Assembly (NCBI RefSeq): GCF_000283155.1
Contig: NW_004454207.1
Span: 12,863,910 to 12,927,909 of the forward strand
DNA: 64,000 nt
From: Ceratotherium simum simum
Lineage: Eukaryota > Chordata > Mammalia > Perissodactyla > Rhinocerotidae
Direction: 5' to 3'
The translations under genes were made by a program, and so were the position numbers. The first letter of the stretch is position 1, and each line of letters starts with the position of its first letter. Below are positions 21,736 through 32,830 of this stretch, one piece after another. Under the pieces are notes generated by a model. The model was given only the letters and a program-made list of their open reading frames with translations. It was not told the DNA's origin and made no database searches.

Positions 21736-22070
21736 CGTGAACATTATGAAGGAAGAGTTTTTCCTCCCAAATTAATTTCCTAGATCACTGAAGCTTGTCA
21801 TCCTATCTCAGGATTGGGCTGGGGAATGATCCATTCCTGGAGCAGGATGGGGCAGGAAGGGAGACGCTGGGATTGGAAAGTCAGGCCCAAATGGCTCAGT
21901 TACTTGAAGGAATCTTCAAGTGTAGACTAAAGAGTTTCTAGCTGGTTCGCCTAGCTTGGCCTAAAGGGTTCTGGGAAATAGCAAGTCCTTATCTAGAAAA
22001 GCCGCTGGCCCTGGGAGGAAGCATGGTGAAGGAGTTGCAGCAGAATATCCTGGAGAAAAGGATTGGTGAT
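21736..22070. other. unique sequence, nothing recognised
   Basis: No repeat or exon is recognised. Confidence 0.4.
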
Positions 22071-22360
22071 TTAGGTTAGGGTTGGGGATTAAGGTTAGGG
22101 GTTAGAGTCACATGTTAGTGTTTGGGTTAGGGTTAGGGATTAGAGTTATGTGATAGGGTTGGGGTTAGGGGGTTGAGGGTAGAGTTGGGGGTAGAGTTTG
22201 GTGTTTGGATTAGAGTCAAGGTTTTGGGTAACCATCAGAGTTAGGATTTTGGTTTAGTGTTAGAGGTTTGGATTAGGGTTAGCTATTAGGAGTTAAAATT
22301 AGGTTTAGGGTTAGAGGCTAGAGATCAGGGTTAGGAGTTATAGTTAATGTTAGAGTCAGG
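22071..22360 (+). repeat. degenerate telomere-like repeat tract (interstitial)
   Basis: About 290 bp of TTAGGG-related units with six exact TTAGGG hexamers, many one-base variants (TTAGAG, TTGGGG, TTAGGA) and very few C on this strand. 22156-22179 has four G-runs with loops of 2, 3 and 4 nt, a canonical G-quadruplex pattern. Unique DNA lies on both sides, so this is internal, not a chromosome end. Confidence 0.85.
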
Positions 22361-23151
22361 GCAGGCAGTTAACATCCAGCTCTTTTGAGTGGCTGAAAAT
22401 TCTTGCCACTTGCTGGGTCTGGGAGAACACATGAGAATCTGGGAGGGTGATTTTCAAGAGCAAAGCAAGACCCCAGACCAAGGAGGACCTCAGGATTTCA
22501 GCCCAAACAGAAACAGAACAGGACCAAAGAAGGCTCCCCATGACAGGAGCTAGGCTTGGGTGTGGGGAGTCAGGCATGACCCGGCAGGGCCTGGGTACAA
22601 GGAGAGTCCAGGAACCATAACTGGGATGTACCCACAGTCAGGTGACCTGCTGCAATGGCCACTGTGTAGGATGGGCACAGGTTGAGCTGCAGGGTGAGGT
22701 CCATTGTAACTTTGTATAATTTAATTTTTAATAATGACTGTGTTTAACACCTGGCTTGCCAAATTCTTAAAAATTTAACAATCGGCTCTTGTAAGCTGGT
22801 ACCAGTCAGCTATACCACTGGTCCAATCACTTTTACACCCAGCACAGCTGTCTCTACATCATGGAAGCTTACAGTTACACATGACTATCCAAGAGGAAAT
22901 TGGGTTCTTAGATGTCACCAATTGAGAATGGAAACAGCTAGAAGTATCTCTGTCACAACAGTTCAGTTGTGGGTGTTGTAGAAACAGCTGTCCTACAGTT
23001 TAGTTTAATTTTTTTTTTAAAGCAAATAAATTCCCTTAGTATTGGTATATATGTAAATGCGTGGTCCTTTTGGCTAAGATGATGCTCTGGAAGGAGTATT
23101 GCATCTCATCATGGTGAAGGATGAATGCTGAAACTTCCTTCAGGGTGCATT
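22361..23151. other. unique sequence, nothing recognised
   Basis: No repeat or exon is recognised. Confidence 0.4.
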
Positions 23152-23194
23152 CATACACGCGTGCGTGCACGCACACACACACACACACACACAC
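23152..23194. repeat. alternating purine-pyrimidine (CA/CG)n microsatellite
   Basis: 43 nt of unbroken purine-pyrimidine alternation: a CG/TG-rich left part (acgcgtgcgtgcacgc) followed by (AC)n. Z-DNA-prone and likely polymorphic. Confidence 0.93.
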
Positions 23195-23245
23195 CCCATT
23201 AGGTACTTATTGTCAGGTGCTTCTTATGCTTGTATATCCTCATGT

Positions 23246-23706
23246 ATCAGTCAGCTATCACCACAATTATAATGTATAATAAACCACCCAAGACTCATTC
23301 ACTGTGTTAAAACAATTATTTATTCTTCCTCATGCATGTGGGGATTGGCTTATCCAGGCTAGCCTTGACTGGGCTTGGTTCTAAGATGCAGGTTAAGACA
23401 CTTGGAGGTCTACTCCAAGTGTCTCTCATCCTCTTTGAACTGGCAGTCTACCTGGGACATGTTCTGCTCACAACAGTGGCAGAAACACAAGAGAACAAGC
23501 CCAACTTCAAAGGCACGTTTCGAGCCTCTGCTTGCATCATATTTGCCAAAATCCCATTGGCCAAAGCATGCCACATGGCCAAGTCCAATATCAATGGGGT
23601 GGGGAAATATACTCTGCTTCTAGTGAGAAGAATTGCAAAGCCTCAAGACAAAGTGTATAATGTGGGGAAGGGTGAAGACTTGAGGACAATAATGAAATCT
23701 GCCACA
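23246..23706 (-). mobile_element. MaLR-type LTR (MLT1-like)
   Basis: The + strand contains taataaaccacccaagactc, a ttatttattcttcctcatgc module, aggctagccttgactgggct, the ccattggccaaagca block and ggggtggggaaatatactct, ending ctgccaca. This looks like an ERVL-MaLR LTR in reverse orientation. It includes a perfect 12-bp-stem hairpin at 23396-23424. The 129-codon plus frame is antisense to the LTR and not a gene. Confidence 0.55.
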
Positions 23707-24105
23707 CCACATGTTTACTAAACTGAGTCACCCGGGGATCAGCTTTTGACCCTGAACTCGTTATTCAAATCTGCTGAACTAACAAGCGCTGGACTATATA
23801 GGCAGAAAAGGAAGCTAATTGATATTCTAATATATAATACCACAGAAGACACAGCTCCTCAAATTTTGAATCTTACAGCAAAACTTTTCCAGCTATTTTA
23901 GGCTATGCCATATCTGGGAATACATGGAAGTAGACCCTTCCTCACTTCTCCATCATTGCTCAGCTATTCACTCATCTGGCCAATTCTTTTGCCCATTTCC
24001 CTTGCCATGCTTAGACATACACCTGTCACCCATCTTTCTTCATCCACTATAGCTGCCATCATCTCTATCCCAAAGAGTGACAAAGACTCTCTCCTTGACC
24101 AAACT
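23707..24105. other. nothing recognised; may belong to the neighbouring LTR element
   Basis: No clear family. It sits between two LTR-type repeats. Confidence 0.3.
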
Positions 24106-24522
24106 TGAGTCAGGTTCCTAGGAGTTCTCTTTTTGACTAGGCTTTGACCTTAGGCTTGGTCATTGGCCTGATTAGTCCAGTTTTAGCAAGAATCCCACTG
24201 AGTCAATTTAGTGAAAAACACCATCCTTGGTATCTGACCATCCTTGATATCTGGTAAAATTTCTCAACCCTAACCTTTGGTATCTCTTATCACCCTGGCC
24301 TGCCTTCAACAAGAATCCTGTTGAGTTGGTCTAGCAAGAATCCCACTACCTTCGATGTTTCTTCTTACTAATTTTCCATCCATTGACCCTACCCTGCTCC
24401 TTGGCTATAAATATCCACTTGTCCTTACTGTATTTGGAGTTGAGCCCCCATTGCAGTGGTCTCCTTCTAGAATAGTCTTCTTTATCATCTTTAAAGGTGT
24501 CTGAATAATTTTTTATTGAACA
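24106..24522 (+). mobile_element. ERV-type solo LTR
   Basis: Tandem 'agcaagaatcccact' motifs at about 24187-24200 and 24333-24347, a TATA box TATAAATA at 24406-24413, the downstream tatttggagttgagccccca, and the end gtctgaataattttttattg follow the layout of a class I ERV LTR. No internal viral genes are present. The left edge is uncertain. Confidence 0.6.
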
Positions 24523-24589
24523 ATGGTGAAGGGAGAAAGCAGGAAATTTCAGATGCGGCAGTGTCACAGAAGAGTGGTCACTCACAAGC

Positions 24590-24790
24590 TTGGCAGACCT
24601 GGGTTTGACATCTATACCTTTTGCTGACTAGTCATGTGAATTTGGGGAAGCTTCTCTGACTTTCAGTTCCCTCATTCACAAAGTGGAGATAATTCTACAT
24701 ATCTCACAGGATGTTGTGTGGTTTAAATGATCAAGGTTGTTAACACCTAAAATGATGCCTAGCACATATAAGGCACTTGATAAATATTTT
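24590..24790 (+). repeat. MIR SINE
   Basis: Near full length: cagacctgggtttgacatct, ctttcagttccctcattcac, aaagtggagataattctaca, then atgcctagcacatataaggc. Confidence 0.85.
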
Positions 24791-26503
24791 TGGTTGGAAG
24801 AAAACATTACCATCATATCACATACCACAATGTCACAACATCCTATCTTGGAAACATTTTCAAATCTAGATTATAACTTTGAAACCGGTAGAGATACATT
24901 AGATTGTAAGCTATTTTCCAGGAAAATGTCCACTGTCTTCCAGGAAGGTCTAAGGTATCAGCCAGTGTCAAAATGACCTTGAACTGTCCTGTGGAAAACT
25001 CAGAACTGGTTCCTCTGCACCTGGAGGCCACCCAATGCTCGTTCCATCTCTGACTTTGTTCTCAGCCTCTACATCTCTCTTCCTGCCCACAGCTAGGTTA
25101 TGTGACTCTGACCACAATACACATACACACACACCTCTTTCCTGCAGATAGCTACATCATCATCTCCAAAATGGAGCACGTTCTCTACTAAGGCCCTTTA
25201 GGGCTTAGGATGACTCCTCACTGCAAAATCTGGAATGAACCCATCTTCCATTGCTTTTATGGGTAATTGTGCCTTATTAAAATACATAGACAGTTGACCC
25301 AAAGCCAAGGAAGTTTAAAATAACCCTTGTCTCTCCAACTTTACCAGCAATTCAACTCAATGAACACTTACAGGAAATCTTCAAAGACAGAATTGGAGAT
25401 CCAAAGAGAAATATAGGGGTGAGAAAGATTGGAGTACTGAAGGAAGGTCATTGGGCTTTTCAGAGGTGGTAAACTCACTGGCTGGGGAAAAAAACTATGG
25501 TGAAGAATCTTCTGTGAATCTTCCCACCTTGATATTTCTGTATGACCCTACCTACATTCCACTCCTTCCACTAAAAAAAGATAGAAGGGTTGTAATTGAG
25601 TACCTGGTAAATTTTCCTTCTCATTTCTCCTTCAGTAAACTCATGATATACAGAGTTTGAAGGTTGCTAGCAGAGGGATGGGAAAATTAGCATAAAAAGG
25701 CTAAGGGCCTTCTGGAAGGGAAGGCACTGTCAGCACCAAGTCTTCTCCCTGAGATTCAGAGATGAAATCTGTTGAAGTGGACCTAGGTGACACAAAGAAC
25801 ATACTGGAGGTAGGGAATGGCAACAAGGATCCTGCAATGCAGTTACTATCCAGGGGGGACAAGACTGGAACTGTGGGCTAGCTGTGGCTTTGAATCAGAA
25901 GTGGTATTCCTAGGTCTAGAGTATGGGACACCAATGAACTTGTCCCAGTGCAGTCCTCCTGGGGACAGGCTTACCCTGGTAAAGTGGCCATGTGATTGGG
26001 TCCAAAATTTGTTCTTTCTCACATCACATGGCTTCTTAGTCTACATCTCTTCCTTGGCAGCTGTAGTGGGGACAAGTGGTCCCATCAGCTGCAATGTTCT
26101 CCTGGCCTGGTGGTCTGGTGGCCAACTGGTGATGACTGTAGTGTTCTCCAGTGTCAAGAGGGCTCTGACTCCTGCAAAGAGAGGCAGGAATTTTCAGGCT
26201 GAAAGCTAAAAATTCCAAGAGATTCTTATCATATAAGAGGATGGCAAGAGAGTGAGAATAGATGGACCTCTACTAGTCTGGGCAGGTAAGAGCTCAAGCA
26301 TTGCATCCTGGACAGTCCTGGGGGGAGCGAGGGCTTACTTGAATTGGAAACCAAAGTCTGATACCCCAGCTGCAGAGTAAACGCAGGGCAAGAAAAAATA
26401 TCAGTATGGAAATTTCTTTGTTGATGTATTATCAAATGCTAATGGGGTACACTCTCATGGTAGAGATCTCTGGATTTGACATGCACCTTCATGTTATATT
26501 TTT
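24791..26503. other. unique sequence, nothing recognised
   Basis: Repeat-poor 1.7 kb. A 130-codon plus frame (25817-26209) overlaps a second plus frame and a minus frame and has no domain I recognise. It is treated as chance. Confidence 0.4.
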
Positions 26504-26884
26504 TTGAAGTACAGATTTTTTTTTGTCTTTTTTATTATGGTGAGAAACACATAACAAAATTTACCATCTTAACCATTCTTAAGTGTACAGTTCAGTAGGG
26601 TTAAATGTATTCACATTGTTGTGAGACAGCTCTTCAGAACTTTTTCATCTTGCAAAACTGAAGCTCTATACCCATTAAAAAACAGTTCTCCTTTTCTCTC
26701 TCTCCCCAGGCTCTGGTAACCACCATTCTACTTTCTGTCTCTATGAATTTGACTACTCTAGATAATTCATATAAGTGGAATCATACAGTATTTGTATTTT
26801 TGTGACTGGCTTATTTCACTTGCATAATATCCTTAAGGTTTATCCATGTTGTAGCATGTGACAGGATTTCCTTCTTATTTAAGA

Positions 26885-28761
26885 CTGAATAATATTCCAT
26901 TGTATGTGTATACCACATTTTGTTTATCCATGCATCAGTCGATGGACATTTAGGTTGCTTCCACCTCTTGGCTATTGTGAATAATGCTGCTATGAATCTG
27001 GGCGTACAAATATCTCTTCAAGACTGCTTTCAATTCTTTTGGATAAATGCCCAGAGGTGGGATTGCTGGATCATATAGTAGTTCTATTTTTAACTTTTTG
27101 AGGAATGTCCATAACTGTTTTCCATAGCAGTCACACTATTTTACAATCCCACCAACTATTTACAAGGATTCCAATTTCTCCACATCCTTGCCAACACTTG
27201 TTATTTTCTGTTTTTAGATAGTGGCCATCCTAATGGGTGTGAGGTGATATCTCACTGTGGTTTTGATTTGCATTCCTCTGATGATTCGTGATGTTGAGCA
27301 TCTTTTCATAAGCTTGTTGGCCATTTGTATATCATCTTTGGAGAAATGTCTATTCAAGTCCTTTGCCCATTTTTAATCAGGTTATTTGATTTTTTGTTGT
27401 TGAGTTATAGGAGTTCTTAATATATTCGGGATATTAACCCCTTATCAGGTATATGATTTGCAAATATATTCTCTTATTCCTTAAGTTGCCTTTTCACTCT
27501 GTTGATTGTATCCTTTAATGCACAAAGGCTTTTAAGTTTAATGTAGTCCCATTTATCTATTTTTGCTTTTGTTGCCCGTCCTTTTAGTGTCATGTCTAAG
27601 TGTCTAAGTGTCATTGCCAAATCCAATGTCAGGAAGTTTTTCCCCTATGTTTTCTTCTAGATGTTTTATAGTTTCGGGTTTTACATTTAGGTCTTTAATC
27701 CATCTTGAGCGAATTTTTGTATATGGTGTAAGAAAGTGGTCCAACTTCATTCTTTTGCATGTGGTTATCCAGTTTTCCCAACACCATTTGTTGAAGAGTC
27801 TGTCCTTTCTCCATTGAGTGGTCTTAGCACCCTTGTTGAAAATCATTTGACCATATATGTACGAGTTTATTTCTGGGCTCTCTATTCTATTCCACTGATC
27901 TATATGTCTGTCTTTATGCCAGACCATACTGTTTTGATTACTGTATCTTTGTAATATGTTTTGAAATCAGAAAGTGTATTTCAAATTTGTTCTCTTTCAA
28001 AATTGTTTTGGCTATTCAAGGTCCCTTGAGCTTCCATATGAACTTTTTTTTTTTTGTGAGGAAGATCAGCCCTGAGCTAACATCCATGCTAATCCTCCTC
28101 TTTTTTGCTGAGGAAGACCAGCTCTGAGCTAACATCTATTGCCAATCCTCCTCCTTTTTTTCCCCAAAGCCCCAGTAGATAGTTGTATGTCATAGTTGCA
28201 CATCCTTCTAGTTGCTGTATGTGGGATGCAGCCTCAGCATGGCCGGAGAAGCAGTGCGTCGGTGCACCCCCAGGATCCGAACCCGGGCCGCCAGTAGCGG
28301 AGCGTGCGCTCTTAACCGCTAAGCCACGGGGCGGGCCCTCCATACGAACTTTAGCATGTTTTTTTCTATTCCTACAAAAAATGTCATTGGGATTTTGGTA
28401 GGGATTACATTGAATGTGTAGATCACTTTGGATAGTATTGACATCTTAACAATATTGTCTTCCAATCCAAGAACACAGGATGTCTTTCTATTTATTTGTG
28501 TCTTATTTAATTTCTTTCAGCAGTGTTTTGTAGTTTTCAGTGTATAAGTCTTTCATACCTTGGGTTAGGTTTGTTCTGAAGCATTTTATTCTTTTTGATG
28601 CTGTTGTAAATTGAATTGTTTTCTTAATTTCCTTTTCAGATTATTAATGTATAGAAATGCAACTGATTTTTGTGTGTTCGTTTGGTATCCTGCAACTTTG
28701 CTGAATTTGTTTATTAGTTCCAACAGGTGTGTGTGTGTGTGTTTTAAAGACTCTTTAGGGC
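26885..28761 (-). pseudogene. L1 ORF2p C-terminal remnant (reverse transcriptase protein), broken
   Basis: The minus-strand frame 27604-27927 carries L1 ORF2 signatures ([31 protein letters not shown]). A different frame nearer 28650-28740 carries KVAGYQTNTQKSVAFLY. The intact protein is a large endonuclease and reverse transcriptase; here only the C-terminal part survives, broken by frameshifts, stops and the ERE. No function is expected. Confidence 0.9.
28047..28338 (-). mobile_element. ERE SINE (inside L1)
   Basis: Poly-T, two tail modules (ctgagctaacatccatgcta, then gagctaacatctattgccaa), the cccagtagatagttgtatgt module and a clean head (gaacccgggccgccag, cttaaccgctaagccac). The TSD tccata(t/c)gaacttt is at 28033-28046 and 28339-28352. 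Confidence 0.95.
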
Positions 28762-28771
28762 TTGAAGTACA

Positions 28772-30428
28772 ATTTTTTTTAAAGGCAACCTCAATGTAAG
28801 AATAAAATATTAACGTATGATTGAAATTATGAGTCTCTACATAGTTCTTGTGAGAGTAAGTTGAAACTTTATTAGAGAGGGAGTTTGTCCAAATTCCAGT
28901 GATGCTGAAATTAATGGCACTATCTAAAAAAAAAGAGTGGACTAATTGTACAATAGTTACCATTGTCCATTATATAACAGAAGAAAGTGGGCAGACTTTG
29001 TCAGTTAAGTCTGTTATAATATTCATGCATGTGACATTTTTGTTTTCAATGACATTTCTATTCCGTTACCCTTCTGGGGAGATTTCTGATAACCATAAAT
29101 AGTTTTCATCATACCAGTGCAGGATATAAAACACTCTGTCAGGGCTTCTGGAGATTTCTGATTACAGTGAGTATATTGTACATGATGTTTCAGCCTCACA
29201 ATTACAAAGTTCACAGTAAGAGATGATGGTTCATCTTATAGGTCAGTGCCAGGCATCTTCTAATGAGGTTCTTAGACGTACAGTGAAAGAAACAGCCAGA
29301 AATGTGTTTATAAAATCTCATTGCAAAGTAGGAATCTCTATTTCAACAGATTTCTTGCCTATCAACATTCAACTTGGAGATTGTTGGCATTCTTAGAGGT
29401 AAATGTACACGTGGAAAAACCAAAAGAATTTTTATTTTGCTACAATTTGAAAGAGTTACTTTTACTTTGAAAAAAATATTCTGAGACATTGATTCTGAAC
29501 CTTTTGGGAATCGTGGCAACATTATTGGGTTAGTTTTAGACATATCCTATTCTGAATCTATTAGAGTTCTTAGTCGCCAACATCAGAATCTACTCTCACT
29601 AGTTTAAGGAGTTTATTCAAAATATTAGATAGCTTTCAGAGTTTTGGGGAGGACTGGAGAGCCAGGCTTGGAGGCTACACAGCTAGAGAGGCAGGCAAAG
29701 CTCCCAACTGTTCCAGAGGAATCTCCCTGCCTCACTATTTATGACTCTAGATACACCATTTAGCTCTGAGTCTATGGCACTCGGCTCAGTTTATCATCAT
29801 TTTTTAAAAAATTAATGAATTTGGATTTGAAAACCTTACAACAGTCTTTGATATGTAATGGGCTATAACATTTCCTTACTGATGTCTGAGACAAGGCTTT
29901 CTGTTACTTGCATCCAAAATTATCCCAACTGGCAGGCATCCTGGTCCCTGTCAGTCTCCCTTACAAGAGCCAGAGGACCCCTCGTGGAAGTTCTGCGGGC
30001 AGAGAGGGATGATAAGGAGCTTCCCTAAGGCACAGTGCCTGGAAGCCGATGAGGTGAACATAGCTTCATCTTATAGGTGAGTACCAGGCACCCCTAACTG
30101 GCTTGAGTTTGGGGTTGGTTTTGACCACCCTCAAGCAGAGGCTGCCCTGATGTGTTGCTCTCCAAGGGAAATGCAGGCTCAAAACTGGAACCCAAACTGT
30201 CCCAGGAAAGGGCAAAGAATCAAAAGTCACCCTGGAGCTGATCCAGAGACAAACCAGAGGCATCTGTTCCAGAGAAGAAATGGCTACACACACTGTTCAT
30301 TTTCTCTCTGTTTCTTTGTGTAGTCACAGAAGTCACTGCTTATGTAATCTGAAATACAGGTACCATGCACATCTGCTAATCTGACTCGGAAACATTAAAT
30401 CTAATGTCACTCAGCACTGTAGAAAGAA
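28772..30428. other. unique sequence, nothing recognised
   Basis: No repeat is recognised. The short frames found here are unsupported. Confidence 0.4.
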
Positions 30429-30444
30429 AAGTAGGATTAGATTC

Positions 30445-30689
30445 ATGGGGCCAGCCCGGTGGCGCAAGCGGTTAAGTGTGCGCACTCCGCTGGGGCGGCC
30501 CGGGGTTCGCTGGTTCCAATCCTGGGCGCGCACCGACGCACCGCTTGTCAAGTCATGCTGTGGCAGCATCCCATATAAAGTGGAGGAAGATGGGCATGGA
30601 TGTTAGCCCAGGGCCAGTCTTCCTCAGCAAAAAGAGGAGGATTGGCAGATATTAGCTCAGGGCCGACCTTCCTCACAAAAAAAGAAAAA
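30445..30689 (+). mobile_element. ERE SINE
   Basis: A well-preserved sense copy: ccagcccggtggcgcaagcg (A-box region), ggttcgctggttccaatcct (B-box region), gacgcaccgcttgtcaagtc, two gttagc/ttagctcaggg modules and an A-rich tail. The TSD aagt(a/g)ggattaga(t/c)tc lies at 30429-30444 and 30690-30705. Confidence 0.95.
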
Positions 30690-30705
30690 AAGTGGGATTA
30701 GACTC

Positions 30706-31123
30706 TAAACTTCAGACTTCCAAGTCGGGCATCTGGGCTCTATGGCGTTTCCATGGAAATTGAGCTTAGGTTAAGAGTAGTTTGGTTATCCATTTGTTAT
30801 GTGTGCGGAGTTTTCACAAATGTATATTTCTCCCTATCAAAGACTTGGGTGTCAGTCAAATAATAGACCTTTGTGAGGGAGTACCTGGTACTTGGTAACA
30901 CACTACTCCAGTAAATGACAAAATCTTCTGCTGATATTTGACCAAACAGCCTTTATTTACACTTGGGTCAGAGACTGCCTTTCATTTGCTTCCCCAAAGT
31001 GCAGAAAATGAATTAGTTGAGTGACGGGTGTAGAGATGCACCTGGATCTACCTTAAAGAAAGAACTTGCCACTCAGCTGTAAAGAGTGCAGTTAGCTGTT
31101 AGCACTTTCAGCCAACGATGGGG
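30706..31123. other. unique sequence, possible conserved block
   Basis: No repeat is recognised. It lacks the degenerate look of old repeats and could include conserved non-coding DNA. Confidence 0.3.
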
Positions 31124-31489
31124 TGTTATGGACTGAATCTTTGTCCCCCCAGAATTCACACATTGAAATGCTAACCCCCAATGTGATGATATTCTTAGAA
31201 GGTGGGGCCTTTGGGGGTGATTAGATCACGAGGGCGGAGTCCTCATGAATGGGATTAGTGCCCTTATGAAAGACACCCCAGGGAGCTCCCTGGTCTCTTT
31301 CCGCCATATGAGGATATAAGGGGAAGTTGGCAGTCTGCAACCTGGAGAGGACCCTCACCAGAGCCTGACCATGCTGGCAAAACCCTGATCTTGGACTTAC
31401 AGCCTCCAAAACTGTGAGAGAGAAATTTCTGTTGGTTAAGCCACCCAGTATAGGGTATTTTGCTATAGCAGCCTGAATGGACTAAGACA
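31124..31489 (+). mobile_element. MLT1/MST-type MaLR solo LTR
   Basis: Starts tgttatggactgaatctttg and ends gcctgaatggactaagaca, with tgatcttggacttacagcct and tggttaagccacccagtata inside. This is the classic ERVL-MaLR LTR layout. Flanks tgggg and tggtg fit a 5-bp TSD with one change. No internal region is present. Confidence 0.9.
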
Positions 31490-32494
31490 TGGTGTGGTTG
31501 GGGTACTAAGGCCTGGACATCTCTGCCCAACACGAGACTCCTCTAATGGGCAGTCCTTGCTACAGAGCTGTGACAAGGTCTGAGGCTCCCTGTCCGAGTC
31601 TGCTTTCCACGCCCCACACCCACATTAACTCTCACGGGTGTCAGAGCTGCATCTTGCTCTGAAAATTTTCCCACCCCGTCTGGCTTCTTCTCCTTTTATT
31701 TTTCACAGGTGTTACTCTCTCCCTCTCCCCAAATAAACCTCTCGCACTCCTAACTCTGTCTCACCATCTGCTTCCTCGAGGTCCCAACTGACATAATTTG
31801 CATTATCCATTTTCTCCATTCCTAGAAAAAAAATATTGACTGTTTTCTTCCATTCCTTCACACAGTGATGGGAAATTTAATTTTTCTTTATTCTTCAAAC
31901 CCTCTCTATTCCTTTATCCCTCCATTTCAAGGAGTGCAGAGGTCTGGGTTCACTTCTTTTCTCTGAATCTCAAGTTCTATAAAGTGGAGCCAAAATGCCT
32001 GCCTTGGGTTTGTTGTGGAATAATATGTGATACTGCTTTGACAGTGTACAACACTGAAAAAAGTTGTTGCTCAGGGAGCAGGCATGTTCAATCAGTAGAT
32101 AGCCTAGAGGGGCCATTACTGACCCTTAGAATTGCAGGATTTCACAGAGACTTGAGCATTTTTTTAGTGGTTTTTACTTTCTTTGGGTCTCCGAGTCCAT
32201 AATGAAACCAGGGACCCTCTTCACCCAAGTTTGCATGCATTTTCAGAGCACCATCCATGGACTCCAGATTAGGCATCCTGAATTCTAGCCAAGCCAACCC
32301 CTCATTTTCAAGAGGCGGAATGGAGGCCTAACAAATGAGATGATTTGTGCAAGGGCTTCTAAGTCTCAGGCCAGTATAGAGGACGAGGGTGGCGAGGGGG
32401 TGGGTCTGCTTCAGTCTGCTGAGAGTGTTGAATTGAAAAGACATTGTTGGTGGGCGTGGATATCATCGCTGGGCTCGTTTGTTAATTTGCCACT
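31490..32494. other. unique sequence, nothing recognised
   Basis: No repeat or exon is recognised. Confidence 0.4.
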
Positions 32495-32600
32495 GCAAGG
32501 ACAAGGTTTAGATTCTGCCCCCTACCTTAACCTGTCTCTAACTCTGAGACCTTGAGCAAATCATGCAACCTCTCTGGTTTCAGTATCTCCATCTCTAAAA
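32495..32600 (+). repeat. MIR SINE fragment
   Basis: gaccttgagcaaatcatgca, acctctctggtttcagtatc and ctccatctctaaaac match the MIR core. Confidence 0.7.
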
Positions 32601-32639
32601 CCCCTGGAGAATTGATCTGGAGCCTAATAACAAGCTCCC

Positions 32640-32830
32640 ACGTACTGGACGTTCCACTGAGTGTTATATGTGCGCTATCTCATTTAATCCACACAACCAC
32701 ATTGTGAAGCAGATACTTTCATTAGTTTCATTTTATGGATGCAGAACCTGGGCCTAAAGGGGTTCAGAACTTTGCCCAAGGGGGTAAAAATCAGAGCTTC
32801 CATTCGAGTAGAGCACTGGCTAATGCCAGG
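32640..32830 (-). repeat. MIR SINE
   Basis: gctatctcatttaatccaca, then cattttatggatgcagaacc and actttgcccaaggggg match reverse-complement MIR. Confidence 0.75.

Larger units (their letters stand above)
26514..28761 (-). mobile_element. 5'-truncated L1 interrupted by an ERE SINE
   Basis: A minus-strand L1 3' portion: poly-T and 3' UTR at 26514-26880 (taccatcttaaccattctta, ctgtctctatgaatttgact), then degenerate ORF2 sequence to 28761. The TSD ttgaagtaca at 26504-26513 and 28762-28771 defines one insertion event. The ERE at 28047-28338 is younger. About 1.96 kb of L1 remains and it cannot transpose. Confidence 0.93.

Noticed and set aside
22071..22360. true chromosome end or assembly edge
   Set aside because: Units are degenerate and unique or shared repeat sequence continues on both sides.
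23332..23721. 129-codon plus-strand ORF
   Set aside because: Lies within a MaLR-like LTR, antisense to it.
24106..24522. active promoter from the LTR TATA box
   Set aside because: The TATA box is intact but there is no downstream transcript evidence and the LTR is solo and old.
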